Shown: positions 1 through 10,200, counted from the stretch's first letter. The stretch: DNA of 26,601 nucleotides from JAXGPP01 sp964436865 (GCA_964436865.1 CAYTFK010000059.1:1-26601); one strand, 5' to 3'. Notes: generated by a model not told the origin, from the letters alone. A program made the numbers and translations.

Positions 1-53
1 GACGGATTGCTCGCCGACGGATTGCTCGCCGACGGATTGCTCGCCGACGGATT
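1..53. repeat. Tandem 15-bp direct repeat encoding NPSAS
   Basis: The unit gacggattgctcgcc occurs three times head to tail from position 1 and starts a fourth copy. It is in phase with the minus-strand PRC-barrel gene and encodes the five-residue unit NPSAS. The array continues past the left edge, so its full copy number is unknown. Confidence 0.9.
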
Positions 54-1031
54 TACCGAGTTGCTGCTCGGAGCGCTGCTCGATGGCCGATTGGCATCGG
101 AACGCTGCGGCGTGTCGGAAGGCTGCGGCGTGCTGTCGGGCCGGCTGTCCGTGGCAGGACTGCGGTTGAGGGCGCCGGGCTGCGAGCTGCGATTGAGATC
201 GTCCGCGTCCCGGTTCAACTGCCCCTCGCGCTGCATCCGCTCGTTCCTCTGCGGCAGCGAGGAATCGGCATCGCGGGCGCCGTCGATCGACGGGCTCGTC
301 GAGCTTCGGCCATCGAGGGTCGAGTCGCTACGGGTACCGTCCAGGGGCCGCATCGCCTGCCGCTCCATTCGCTGGCTTTCGACGCCGTAGTGGGTGTCGA
401 TCCGGCGGGTCCACGTTGCATCAGCGAAATTCGGCCAGTTGTCGTTGTCGAACGACGGCGCACTCTCGAGAACCTGCTTGTCCACGTTCAGCACGAGGAA
501 CATGTCGCGGTCCCCCTCCCGCTGGATGCGGAAGGTCTGCCAAGGCACGGCCAACAGCTTGTCGCCGATGCCCAGGAAGCCGCCGGACGACAAGGCGACG
601 TAGCGGATGCACCCGCCCTGGGCGTCAATGACCACGTCCTTGATCTCGCCCAAGTCGTCATTGCTGGCGTTGCGAACGTCCAGGCCAATCAGCTCGCTGA
701 CCCGGTACACGCCGCCGGGCAGTCCGCTGTCGCCTTGGGGGAGCGACTGGCGGCTCTCGACCGTCGTTTGGCTCGACTGGTGACTCTGCACTTGGCTGTG
801 CACGGCACTGCCGCTGTGGGCATCAACGCTCCCCGCATGTGCCGACCCGCTCCGTGGGGCCGCATTATGCTCGCTTTGGCTGCTGGCACGCGGCGCCTGC
901 TGGGCGCTCGCTGGTGGATTCTGATGTTGCAACTGGCTCGCTGAGCTCGATTGCGATTGCTGCTGGGCATTAACACTGCCCGCCAGCAGCAGCATCGCGC
1001 CACAAGCGAACGCGGTAAACGTATGTCGCAT
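1..1031 (-). CDS. Secreted PRC-barrel domain protein, C-terminus cut by window edge
   Basis: The frame is open from an ATG at 1031 to the left edge, giving 343 codons with the 3' end missing. Residues 1-22 form a signal peptide (hydrophobic GAMLLLAGSV, probable cleavage after VNA). A Q/S-rich linker follows to about residue 100. Residues 106-180 match a PRC-barrel: GVYRVSELIGLDV, then LGEIKDVVIDAQGG, then IRYVALSSGGFLGIGDKLLA and VPWQTF. A short conserved-looking segment (NDNWPNFADATW, about 197-208) follows. The rest is a disordered S/P/R/D-rich tail ending in NPSAS repeats at the edge. The ribosome site AAGGAG (1041-1046) lies 9 nt before the start. PRC-barrels bind proteins or RNA or sense surface conditions; an envelope or stress role is inference. 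The missing end prevents a length comparison. Confidence 0.85.
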   Translation of the reverse strand, partial: MRHTFTAFACGAMLLLAGSVNAQQQSQSSSASQLQHQNPPASAQQAPRASSQSEHNAAPRSGSAHAGSVDAHSGSAVHSQVQSHQSSQTTVESRQSLPQGDSGLPGGVYRVSELIGLDVRNASNDDLGEIKDVVIDAQGGCIRYVALSSGGFLGIGDKLLAVPWQTFRIQREGDRDMFLVLNVDKQVLESAPSFDNDNWPNFADATWTRRIDTHYGVESQRMERQAMRPLDGTRSDSTLDGRSSTSPSIDGARDADSSLPQRNERMQREGQLNRDADDLNRSSQPGALNRSPATDSRPDSTPQPSDTPQRSDANRPSSSAPSSNSVNPSASNPSASNPSASNP

Positions 1032-1575
1032 CTTTCCCGCTCCTTTTTAGAGTCGAAGGTGCTTACCGGGTAGCAGACTCAAACGGTCAGGCGCTACCCA
1101 CGGGGCGTACGAAAAGCCAGGGTTGCCCCGCACGCCCTGCGAAATGCAAACAGCATGCCGCTTGTTTGTCCCCGATGGCGGCAGACGCAGTTGCCGGGCA
1201 ATGCGACTACCGCAGCCACTCCGCCCGCAGGAGGCGCATTTCGCCGCGTTGACCGCCCGTCCGCACGGATCACGCCAGCCAACCATGCCGCGATTGCCAC
1301 CGGCAATTTCTTCGTCGGATTGAGTCGGTCGCGGGCAAGCGAACCCCATGCCTCAAGACAACATGTCGCGCGCCCGGCGACAGCCTGTCGATCGCATGCA
1401 GCGACGAAGGCATCCGCAAAAACCGGGCAGCGGCCCTTCACTTCAACAAGAAACCAACGCGAGTTGAAGTATCGCTGCAAATGGGCACGCACCTTGCAGA
1501 GCGTCAGGCCTCCGTAGCGTCGCCAAATGGAGCAATCCCTCGCCGGTCTCGGCATTCCCGCTCGGAGCCACAGCC
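1032..1575. other. Divergent intergenic region, no gene recognised
   Basis: These 544 bases separate the minus-strand PRC-barrel gene from the plus-strand FAD/Rieske gene. Several frames are open but none has a ribosome site, a natural composition or a recognisable motif. The only structure seen is an inverted repeat, GGGTAGC (1068-1074) with GCTACCC (1093-1099), separated by 18 nt in the leader of the PRC-barrel gene. Both flanking promoters presumably lie here, but no convincing hexamer pair was found. Confidence 0.6.
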
Positions 1576-3105
1576 GTGAATTCACAGACTCAAACCACCG
1601 GATCGGCTTGGGAAGGGACTGCGGAGTTCCCTTCCGCAACGCAGTTGACCGCCGACATCACCACCGACGTCTGCGTGGTCGGCGGAGGAATCGCCGGGCT
1701 CACCACCGCCTATCTGTTGGCTCGCTCGGGCAAGAAGGTCGTGGTCGTCGAGATGGGCTCGCTTGGCGGCGGAGAAACTGCCCGGACCACCGCACACCTC
1801 TCGAACGCCATCGACGACCGCTACGCGGAACTCGAGAAAATGCTGGGCCAGGAGGCTGCGAAACTGGCCGCCGAGAGCCACACGGCGGCCATCGATCGCA
1901 TCGAGGCGATCGTCCGCGACGAAGGAATCGAGTGCGGTTTCGAACGTATCGACGGCTACCTCTTCCAGGCGGCCGGCCAGAAGAGCGATGTTCTGGAGTG
2001 CGAGTACGAAGCGGCCCGTCGTAACGGGATCGTCGAGGTGGAGTGGGTCGACCGCGCGCCGCTCACGAATTTCGACACCGGCCGGTGCCTGCGATTCCGC
2101 CGCCAGGCGCAGTTCCACCCCCTGAAATATCTGGCTGCGCTCGCGCGGGCCATCTTCCGCGACGGCGGGCGGATCTATACCCAGACGCAAGCCCGGAGCG
2201 TGGGCGGCGGACGTCCCGCGAAGGTCCAGGTCGCCAGCGGCGCCGAGATCACGGCCAACGCGGTCGTGGTGGCTACCAATACGCCTGTCAATGACATGGT
2301 GGTCATTCACAGCAAGCAGGCCCCCTACCGCAGCTATGTCATTGCGGCCCGAGTCCCGGCCGGATCGGTCGCCAGGGCGCTTTACTGGGACACGCTCGAC
2401 GCCTACCACTACGTCCGGCTACAACACGGTCGCGATGCGGCGGGCGAATACGACCTGCTCATCGTCGGCGGTGAGGATCAAAAGACGGCCCACGCCGATG
2501 ACGGTGCCCGGCGATTCGCCGCGCTGGAAGCATGGGCGCGGCTTCGCTTTCCTTCCATGGGGAGCCTCGAGTATTGCTGGTCGGGGCAGGTGATGGAGCC
2601 CATGGATGGTTTGGCCTTCATCGGCCGCAACCCGATGGACGAAGAAAACGTGTACGTCGCCACCGGCGATTCCGGGATGGGGATGACTCACGGCACCATC
2701 GCGGGGATGCTCATCAGCGACTTGATCCACGGGCGTGAGAATCCCTGGACGAAGATCTACGATCCTTCGCGCCAGATGACCGGCAACCTGGCCATGTACG
2801 CCGAGGAGAATCTCGACGTCGCCAAGGAATACGCCAAGTGGCTCCTTCCTGGCGAGGTCCGCTCGGCCGACGAGATTCCAGCCGGTCACGGAGCCATCCT
2901 GCGCCGCGGGTTGCACAAGCTGGCCGTCTACCGCGACGATAAGGGGCAACTCGTCGAGCTTTCGGGCCGCTGCCCCCACCTTCACTGCATCGTCGCCTGG
3001 AACTCGACCGAACGGGTTTGGGATTGTCCCTGCCACGGTTCCCGGTTTGGCCCCGACGGAAAACTGCTTGGTGGCCCCGCCAATACGGGCCTCTCCCCCG
3101 CGTAG
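1576..3105 (+). CDS. FAD-dependent oxidoreductase with C-terminal Rieske domain (YhfW-like)
   Basis: A 509-residue protein with a D-amino-acid-oxidase-type FAD fold followed by a Rieske [2Fe-2S] domain, the layout of the YhfW-type family. The dinucleotide site is VVGGGIAGLTTAYLLARSG, with GGGIAG at residues 36-41 and the ribose-binding E59 at the end of the next strand. The FAD fold closes near residue 385 with NVYVATGDSGMGMTHGTIAG. The Rieske ligands are C466-P-H468 and C484-P-C-H487, so the cluster should be intact. There is no signal peptide, so it is probably cytoplasmic. The start is GTG at 1576, 8 nt after CGGAG; the upstream open frame lacks a better site. It precedes a hemerythrin-like gene. 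The substrate is unknown; the family is expected to oxidise a small molecule with electron transfer through the Rieske cluster. The C-terminus is short after GGPANTG. Confidence 0.9.
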   Translation: MNSQTQTTGSAWEGTAEFPSATQLTADITTDVCVVGGGIAGLTTAYLLARSGKKVVVVEMGSLGGGETARTTAHLSNAIDDRYAELEKMLGQEAAKLAAESHTAAIDRIEAIVRDEGIECGFERIDGYLFQAAGQKSDVLECEYEAARRNGIVEVEWVDRAPLTNFDTGRCLRFRRQAQFHPLKYLAALARAIFRDGGRIYTQTQARSVGGGRPAKVQVASGAEITANAVVVATNTPVNDMVVIHSKQAPYRSYVIAARVPAGSVARALYWDTLDAYHYVRLQHGRDAAGEYDLLIVGGEDQKTAHADDGARRFAALEAWARLRFPSMGSLEYCWSGQVMEPMDGLAFIGRNPMDEENVYVATGDSGMGMTHGTIAGMLISDLIHGRENPWTKIYDPSRQMTGNLAMYAEENLDVAKEYAKWLLPGEVRSADEIPAGHGAILRRGLHKLAVYRDDKGQLVELSGRCPHLHCIVAWNSTERVWDCPCHGSRFGPDGKLLGGPANTGLSPA

Positions 3106-3155
3106 TCTCGATCTCCGCGCGTTCCTCCCCGCAGCACCGCGGCACGCTCAATCGC

Positions 3156-3184
3156 GTGACGGACGCGGTTGCTTCGTTTATAGT
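3156..3184 (+). promoter_or_regulatory. Candidate sigma70-type promoter for hemerythrin-like gene
   Basis: A -35-like GTGACG (3156-3161, 4 of 6 matches) and a -10-like TATAGT (3179-3184, 5 of 6) are separated by 17 nt. Transcription would begin near 3191, about 20 nt before the ribosome site of the hemerythrin-like gene. This suggests that gene can be transcribed independently of the FAD/Rieske gene. It rests on hexamer matches only. Confidence 0.4.
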
Positions 3185-3225
3185 AGTGGCGAATTGGCCC
3201 GCCAACCTCGGGGAGGAACCTGTCC

Positions 3226-3669
3226 ATGGACGCCCACGCTCCGCAGCCGAAGGTCTTTCAGCAGGTGCTGGACGACCACCATTACCTCAAGGATTTGCTG
3301 GCCCGCACCGGCCAGGCCCTGAGCGATAGATCCTCGCCCGAGACGATCTCGGCCCAGTTGAATGAACTGGCCGACCGTCTGGTTCAGCATTTCGCGCTGG
3401 AAGAAGAAGGGGGCTATTTCACTGAAGCCGTGACGCGATCCCCGCACCTGAGCTCCCGGGCGGAAGGGCTGATGGCCCAGCACGGAAAACTGCAGTCCCT
3501 TTCCCGGCAACTTGCCGAGGGGGCTGAGGTCGACCAGGGCACACCGCGATGGTGGACTGAGACCCGGACGCGATTCGACGCGCTCCGCGAGTCGCTATTG
3601 AAACACGAATCGGGCGAAGACAGCTTTCTGCTGGAAGCTTACAACCAAGACCTCGGGGCCAACGACTGA
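3226..3669 (+). CDS. Hemerythrin-like (HHE) cation-binding protein
   Basis: A 147-residue all-helical protein of the hemerythrin HHE four-helix-bundle family. Candidate metal ligands sit in the expected spacing: H18/H19 (DDHHYL), H55 and E59 (QHFALEE), H86 (QHGKL), and H127 with E128 or E131 (KHESGEDSF). Such proteins bind a non-heme di-iron centre and are used to bind or sense oxygen or nitric oxide, or to handle iron. No signal peptide is present, so it should be cytoplasmic. The ATG at 3226 follows a strong GGGAGG (3211-3216 region) at good spacing. It lies 120 bp after the FAD/Rieske gene and 23 bp before the tandem FAD oxidoreductase, so it could be co-transcribed with the latter. Which ligand (oxygen, NO, iron) applies cannot be told from the sequence. 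Confidence 0.85.
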   Translation: MDAHAPQPKVFQQVLDDHHYLKDLLARTGQALSDRSSPETISAQLNELADRLVQHFALEEEGGYFTEAVTRSPHLSSRAEGLMAQHGKLQSLSRQLAEGAEVDQGTPRWWTETRTRFDALRESLLKHESGEDSFLLEAYNQDLGAND

Positions 3670-3692
3670 CCCTGCTACCGGAGAGGCAAGTG

Positions 3693-6600
3693 ATGAGCAA
3701 ATCTGTTCTGAGGCTGTCGCTTTGTGTGGTCCTCGTTGCGCTCGCCCGGTCGGCGGTAGCGGCGGCCCCCACGGCGGTTAATGAATCAGCACGTCAAATA
3801 CCCGTGGCCTATAACGTCGACGTGGTGGTCGTCGGCGGAAGCACCGGCGGCGTTGCCGCGGCCGTGGCAGCCGCCGAAGCCGGCGCGAAGGTGTTCCTGG
3901 CGGCGCCGCGCCCGTATCTTGGCGACGACATGACCGCCACTTTGCGGCTCTGGCTGGAACCGGACGAACGGCCGACCACCGCGTTGGCCGAGAATGTGTT
4001 CAACGACCGCGCGCGTCGGTCGGCCGGTCCCGATCCGAACCGAGTGCCGTTCACCTACACCGCCGACCGGCCCAGCGCCGCGATGCACGCCGACTCGAAC
4101 CCACCGAGCAAGCTGACCGACGGCCAGTGGTCGAGCGCCGCGAGGGAAAGCGTCCAGTATGACGGCGACGTCGTAATCATCGCCGACCTCGAGAAACCGA
4201 CCGAGATCGCCGAAGTGCGGCTCATGCCGTTCTACCGTGCGGGCGGAGCGGCCGGCGGCAACTTCAAGGTCGATTCGGTCACCATTTCAACCAGCGACGA
4301 CGGTCAGGCGTGGAGCGAGGCAGCCACCGTGGCGGGCCGCGCCGGCGAAGAAGATCAATTCGTTGTGCTCGCCGCGCCGGTTAAGGCCACCACTCGATAC
4401 GTGAAACTGGCGGTGGCGAAAGCGTCCGATGTCGAGCGCATTCTGCTCGGCGAGATCGAGATCGTGAAGCCCGCTCCGGAGGCCCCGGCCGTGGTTTCCA
4501 CTTTCCCGCCGCCGCGGCCGATGCACGTGAAGAAGACGCTCGATGAAGCACTCCTTGCCGCGGGCGTCGAATTCCTGTACGGCTGTTATGCCACCGACCT
4601 CCTTCGCGACGCCAACGGCGAGCCTTGTGGGATCGTGATGGCCAACCGCTCGGGACGCCAGGCGGTGATCGCTGACGTCATTATCGACGCTACCGATCGC
4701 GGGACCGTAGCCCGCCTGGCCGGAGCGAAGTTCCGGCCGTTCCCCGGCGGAACGCAGTCTTTGAAACGGGTCGTGATTGGAGGCGAGCCGCTGACGGGCG
4801 ACGCCATGTCGTCACGCACGATCGAACCGCCCTACATGGGGCCCTATCCGAATCAGTCGGGTACGTCGAGCGGCACGTTCAAGATCATCGAATACACGCT
4901 GCAGTTGCCGCTCGACGCCGACACCCCCAACGCATGGGCGAAAGCCGAACAGCAGGCCCGGACAATGACCTACCATCCGGAGCAGCAATTCACGGCGGAC
5001 ATCTTCTTCCAGGTGCCGCAAGATCCGATCCATTCGGTGCGCGAATCGACCGGCACGTGGAGCGGCGTGGCCAGCCTGCCGCTGGAGTCGTTCCGGCCGG
5101 CCGAGGTTGCAGGGCTGTTCGTCCTCAGCGGCATGGCCGACATCTCGCGCGAACAGGCGGAGAGACTGCTGCGGCCCGCGAATCTCATGGAGATAGGCAG
5201 CCGAATCGGTGCTGCGGCTGCCGCGGAGGCAGCACAGCGCCGTGGCGCTGTCGAAGCCCGAGTCGTGGGCACGCCGCCCTCCGCCTCGGCCGCCCCCGGC
5301 AATGTCAGCGAGTTTCTCGTGGGTGTCAGGCCGACCCAGGAATTGCCAACGATTCCGCAGGCAAGCCGGTCGCTACCGATCTTCGGCTCCTACGATGTGG
5401 TCGTTGTCGGCGGTGGCACGGGCGGCGCTCCGGCCGGAATTGCTGCCGCGCGCCGCGGGGCAAAGACGCTCGTGATCGAGTATCTGCACGGTCTGGGCGG
5501 CGTGGGCACCGAAGGCGCGATCTCCAAATACTATTGGGGCAACCGCACCGGCTTTGCCGCCACTGTCGAGGGCGGATCGGGCGGATGGGTGATCGAACAG
5601 CGCAAGGAGTGGTGGCGCAGTGAATTGCTGAAGGCCGGAGCCGACATCTGGTGCGACACGATGGGCTGCGGCGCGTTGGTCGACAATGGCGCCGTCAAGG
5701 GCGTTGCTGTCGCGACGCCGCAGGGCCGCGGCATCGTGCTCGGCAAAGTGATCGTCGACATGACCGGCAACTCCGACATCGCAGCCGCCGCCGGTGCCGC
5801 GTGCTACTACACCGACGAGACGGAGTTCGCCGTGCAAGGGACCGGGCTGCCCCCCCGACTGCTCGGCGCAAGCTACACGAATACCGATTTCACCATCGCC
5901 GACGACACCGACGTGGTCGATTTCTGGCACCTGTTTGTCTATTCGAAAGACAAGTATCCCACGGCATTCGACCAGGGGCAACTTGTCGATACGCGAGAGC
6001 GGCGGCGGATCGTAGGCGAATTCACCCAGACCTTGCTCGACCAGATCCTCGGCCGGACCTACCCCGACACGATCATGGTCGCGTGGAGTAACTTCGATTC
6101 GCACGGCTATACGGTCGATCCGTACCTGGAGGTCGAGCATCCCGACCATCGCGGTTTCCGCGTGAATGTGCCGTACCGCTGCCTGCTGCCCAAGGAATTG
6201 GAAGGGCTACTGGTCGGCGGCCTGGGGATGAGCGTTCACCGTGACGCCGTGCCGATGACGCGGATGCAACCCGACATCCAGAACCAGGGCTACGCCGCGG
6301 GCGTGGCCGCAGCGATGGCCGCCGAGGCCGGCGTATCGCTCCGCGAGATCGATTTGCGGGCGTTGCAGCGGCATCTGATCGAAATCGGGAACCTGCCCGA
6401 ATCGGTGCTCACCGACCAGGATTCGCTTCCCTTCCCGGCCGAGAGGATCGCCGCGGCCGTCGAGGCGGTGAAGGAAGGCAAAGACGCGGCCGTAATCCTC
6501 GCGCACCCCAACCAGTCTTTGCCGCTGCTCCGCGAGGCGTATCGCAATGCGGCCGCTGAACATAAGCTGGTCTACGCCCAGCTACTGGCGATCCTCGGCG

Positions 6601-7160
6601 ACGCGACGGGTGTGGAAACGCTGATCGCCGAGGTGCAACGGCACAAGGATTGGGACCAGGGCTGGAACTATCGCAGCGGAGGGCAGTTCGGCACCGCGCT
6701 GAGCCGCCTCGACCAGTTGGTGATCGCGCTGGGCCGTAGCCGTGATCCGCGAATCGTGCCGATCGTGCTGGAGAAACTCGACAAGCTCACCGCCGAGAGC
6801 GAGTTCTCACATCACCGCGCCGTAGGGCTGGCGTTGGAGATGGTGGGCGAACGGTCGGCCGCCAAACCGCTGGCAGAATTGCTCATGCGGCCGGGCATGA
6901 CGGGCTACGTGCACGACACCGTCGAAGAAGCCCGCCGGCGCGACGCCGAGAGCGGCGAAGGAACGGGAGCGGTCGGACCGCGGCGCGATTCGATACGCGA
7001 GTTGTTCCTGGCCCGCGCGCTGTATCGCTGCGGCGACTACGGCGATCTCGGCAAGCAGATCCTCACCCGTTATACCAGCGACCTGCGCGGGCACCTCGCC
7101 CGCCATGCTAAGGCCGTGCTCGAGACGGAGCCGGCACCGCCACCGCCACGCAGTTACTGA
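3693..7160 (+). CDS. Exported tandem FAD-dependent oxidoreductase with discoidin-like insert and HEAT-like tail
   Basis: A 1155-residue protein built of two FAD-oxidoreductase units in one chain. A signal peptide (LSLCVVLVALARSAVAAA) is followed by the first Rossmann motif, VVVVGGSTGGVAAAVAAAEAG (glycines from residue 48). An F5/8-type C (discoidin-like) beta-sandwich is inserted at about residues 131-260 (SKLTDGQW, then ITRYVKL-like ARYVKLAVAK). The first unit resumes at about 271 and closes near 515. The second Rossmann motif is VVVVGGGTGGAPAGIAAARRG (glycines 573-578), with its unit ending near 885. Residues about 900-1145 are helical and HEAT-like. ATG 3693 is preferred over GTG 3690 because GGAGAGG (3680-3686) is then 6 nt away. 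The next gene begins 56 bp downstream. A secreted flavoenzyme acting on a sugar or polyol is plausible, but the substrate is not identifiable. Confidence 0.85.
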   Translation: MSKSVLRLSLCVVLVALARSAVAAAPTAVNESARQIPVAYNVDVVVVGGSTGGVAAAVAAAEAGAKVFLAAPRPYLGDDMTATLRLWLEPDERPTTALAENVFNDRARRSAGPDPNRVPFTYTADRPSAAMHADSNPPSKLTDGQWSSAARESVQYDGDVVIIADLEKPTEIAEVRLMPFYRAGGAAGGNFKVDSVTISTSDDGQAWSEAATVAGRAGEEDQFVVLAAPVKATTRYVKLAVAKASDVERILLGEIEIVKPAPEAPAVVSTFPPPRPMHVKKTLDEALLAAGVEFLYGCYATDLLRDANGEPCGIVMANRSGRQAVIADVIIDATDRGTVARLAGAKFRPFPGGTQSLKRVVIGGEPLTGDAMSSRTIEPPYMGPYPNQSGTSSGTFKIIEYTLQLPLDADTPNAWAKAEQQARTMTYHPEQQFTADIFFQVPQDPIHSVRESTGTWSGVASLPLESFRPAEVAGLFVLSGMADISREQAERLLRPANLMEIGSRIGAAAAAEAAQRRGAVEARVVGTPPSASAAPGNVSEFLVGVRPTQELPTIPQASRSLPIFGSYDVVVVGGGTGGAPAGIAAARRGAKTLVIEYLHGLGGVGTEGAISKYYWGNRTGFAATVEGGSGGWVIEQRKEWWRSELLKAGADIWCDTMGCGALVDNGAVKGVAVATPQGRGIVLGKVIVDMTGNSDIAAAAGAACYYTDETEFAVQGTGLPPRLLGASYTNTDFTIADDTDVVDFWHLFVYSKDKYPTAFDQGQLVDTRERRRIVGEFTQTLLDQILGRTYPDTIMVAWSNFDSHGYTVDPYLEVEHPDHRGFRVNVPYRCLLPKELEGLLVGGLGMSVHRDAVPMTRMQPDIQNQGYAAGVAAAMAAEAGVSLREIDLRALQRHLIEIGNLPESVLTDQDSLPFPAERIAAAVEAVKEGKDAAVILAHPNQSLPLLREAYRNAAAEHKLVYAQLLAILGDATGVETLIAEVQRHKDWDQGWNYRSGGQFGTALSRLDQLVIALGRSRDPRIVPIVLEKLDKLTAESEFSHHRAVGLALEMVGERSAAKPLAELLMRPGMTGYVHDTVEEARRRDAESGEGTGAVGPRRDSIRELFLARALYRCGDYGDLGKQILTRYTSDLRGHLARHAKAVLETEPAPPPPRSY

Positions 7161-7216
7161 CGCTCGCCGGGTTCGACCCCGACGCGGCGCAAACCCTCGT
7201 ACTGGAGAGCACGCTC

Positions 7217-10200
7217 ATGGGTGCGTTGAGTGGTCCGCACACGCGCCTTTGGTGCGGAATGCTGCTGATCGGAGTATGGGCGGCCCTTTCTCCAACAGCC
7301 GGCGCGACTGACACATCGTTGACCATCGAGGCACGGGATTTCGACGGCGGGAACGCTCGCGTCAGTCTCACGGGCGAGGCCTACGCCGGCGGCCACTCGT
7401 GCATCTGGAACGGCGGTGAGCTGCCGAATTGGGCGGAATACGACATCGAACTGCCAGTGGCGGCGGATTACCGGCTCTTTGCGCTGTACGCCGCTGCAGC
7501 GGCTCGCCCGGTCGATATCAGCCTGGACGGCCAGAAGGTGCAGACGGGTTTTCGCGGCGTGACTGGCGACTGGAACACCCAGTCGGCCCAGTGGGAAGAG
7601 CAGTGCACGCTCCGAATGGCCCCGGGGCGCCATACCATTAGACTGGAGTGCCAGGGGCCGTTCCCGCATATCTGCGCGCTGCGATTTGAATCGTCTGTGC
7701 CATTTCCCGACGGCTGGCAGTTGCCCCGTCCGAGCGCCAAGGACCGCGAGGAAAGAGCCCGGCGGAAAGCAGAGGCGGAGCGGACCAAGGTCCTGATCGC
7801 TTCGCTCGAAGCCATCGATCTGGAAGCAGTGCGGTTGGCCGTCGACGACATGGCGCAGGAATTTCCCGGCCGCTACGATGCCGCCCATTACCGGCCGGCC
7901 TTGCCTCAATTCGATCGCGAGCGGGCCCAATTGCTCGATAAGCTTGCCGCTGGCGAGCCGGTGGATGCCGACTCGATCAGCAGGCTTCTGGCCGGTATCC
8001 GTGCCGCCCTCCTGGCCAATCCCTTGCTCGATTTCGACAGGCTGCTGGTCGTCCGCCGGAACTTCAGCGGGGGCGGAGCGCGACAGGTAACGGGGGCAGA
8101 CGCCGGTTTTGTCGCGGCCAACTACCTGAACCAGGCGGCTATGACTCGCAGCGGCTGGGACAATGAGATTGCGGTGCTGTCCGACCTCCGCGGCCATCCG
8201 CGGTTGGAGCAGCTCCATAAGCCCGCGGGCGAATCAATCCTCCGCGACGTACGTCTCGATTTCTCCGCCGATCGGCTGCTCTTTTCGGGCATTGACGCAG
8301 TCGGCCGATGGGCGATTTTTCAGATCCGTTACGACGGTAGCGGGCTGGAGCAGTTGACCCCGACCGACTATCCTGACCTTGACTACTTCGACGCCTGCTA
8401 CCTGCCCGACGGGCGAGTTGTCCTCTGTTCGACCGGGGGCTACTACGGGTTGCCGTGCCTGGACGGCAACGGGCAGGTCGCCAGTCTCTATCTCCTTGAT
8501 CCCAAGACCCGATCTCTCCGCCAATTGACGTTTGATCAGGACAGTGATAACGATCCCTGGGTGCTGAACGATGGCCGGGTGCTTTATCAGCGCTGGGAGT
8601 ATAGCGATATTCCTCACTACTTCTCGCGCCGCCGGTTCAGCATGAATCCCGATGGCTCGAACCAGCTGGCGATCCACGGCACGAACTCCTGGTTTCCTAC
8701 CGCATTCCGGTTCGCCAAACCCGTTCCCGACCATCCGACGCGGTTGGTCGGCATCATCAGCGGTCATCACGATTTTGGCGACTGCGGGCGACTGGCAATT
8801 CTCGATCCGGGGTTGGCCAGCCGGTACCCCTTCCGCTATCGTCCGGCGTCGAAGGAATGGGGAGTGGAAGGCGAGCCAATCGCCGTAACGCCCGATATAC
8901 TGCCGGCCAACGAGACCGGTTTCTTGCAGCTCATTCCCGGCCGCGGTCAGACAGTGGCCGGGACCGTGTGCGACGCGATCATCGGAGATGTGTACCGGAA
9001 GCAGAACTCGGCGCTCTCGACGCATCCCTGGCCATTGAGCAGCAAGTACTTCCTCGTGTCGATGAAACCGACACCGCAGAGTCTTTGGGGAATCTACCTT
9101 GTCGATGTGTTCGACAATGCGACGCTGATTGCGGAAGTCGAAGGAGCCGCCCTGTTCGAACCGCAGCCGTTCGTGCCGCGCCCCCGGCCGCCGGTCATCC
9201 CCGATCGCGTCGTGCCCGGCAACCGTACAGCCACGGTCCATATCGCCGACATCTACAGTGGTCCTGGTCTGGCGGGAGTGCCACGGGGAACCGTGAAGAG
9301 CCTGCGGGTGTTCTCCTATCATTTCGGCTACAACGCCAAAGCCGGGTTTCCTCTCGTCGGCACACAGGCGGGTTGGGATGTGAAACGCGTGCTCGGCACG
9401 GCAATCGTTGAGCCTGATGGTTCGGCCCACTTCGAGATCCCCGCGAACACGCCCGTCTCGATCCAGCCGCTGGATGAGGAGGGACGTGCCATTCAGTTAA
9501 TGCGAAGCTGGCTGGTAGGAATGCCGGGAGAACGCATATCCTGCGTGGGATGCCATGAGAACCGCCGTGAATCGCTGCCGCTGCGCCGTAGCCTGGCACA
9601 CGGCCGCGCTGCCCAGCCGCTCAAACCTTGGTACGGTGCGGCGCGCCCGTTTGCCTTCTCACATCAGGTGTTTCCGGTACTCGAGCGATACTGCCTCGGT
9701 TGCCATGACAAAGCACCCGAAGTGGGCCCGCGAAGCAAGCCCTCGTTCGCTGATCCCGACGTGGCCTACCACACGCTTCACCCTTATGTCCACAGGCCGG
9801 GGGTGGAGAGCGACATGGCGCTGCTCAATCCGATGGAGTATCACGCCTCGACCAGCCCCCTTGTGCAGATGCTGGAGAAAGGGCATCACGGGTTAAGACT
9901 GTGCGACCTCGACCGTGAGGCCCGCGACCGGCTGTATTGCTGGATCGACTTGAACGTGCCCAAGAACGGTCGTTGGAACCCGCCCGCCTGGCAAGGCCAT
10001 GATCAGCGGCAACGCCGCCGTGAACTGGCGAAGATCTTCGCCAACGATGAAACCGATCCGGAGGCCGAGGATCAGGCAGCGGAGGACGCATTTCGCCAGC
10101 GAGCACCCGTACCGTTCATCGCTCCTCCGCCCGAAGAGGCGGTCGAACCCGATGGTCTGCAGGCGGCCGGTTTTCCTTCTTCGCCATCGGTAGCGCGCAA

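Noticed and set aside
1094..1639. Long minus-strand open frame across the 1032-1575 gap
   Set aside because: Overlaps the start of the FAD/Rieske gene, has no ribosome site and reads as basic, low-information residues typical of a GC-rich antisense frame.
1582..2409. Minus-strand open frame inside the FAD/Rieske gene
   Set aside because: It is a shadow of the strongly supported plus-strand gene and shows no family motif.
5373..6149. Large minus-strand open frame in the tandem FAD gene
   Set aside because: Antisense shadow; the plus strand carries the second FAD motif here.
8234..9430. 398-residue minus-strand open frame inside the diheme fusion gene
   Set aside because: Antisense to propeller repeats and heme motifs that match known domains; no own start signals.
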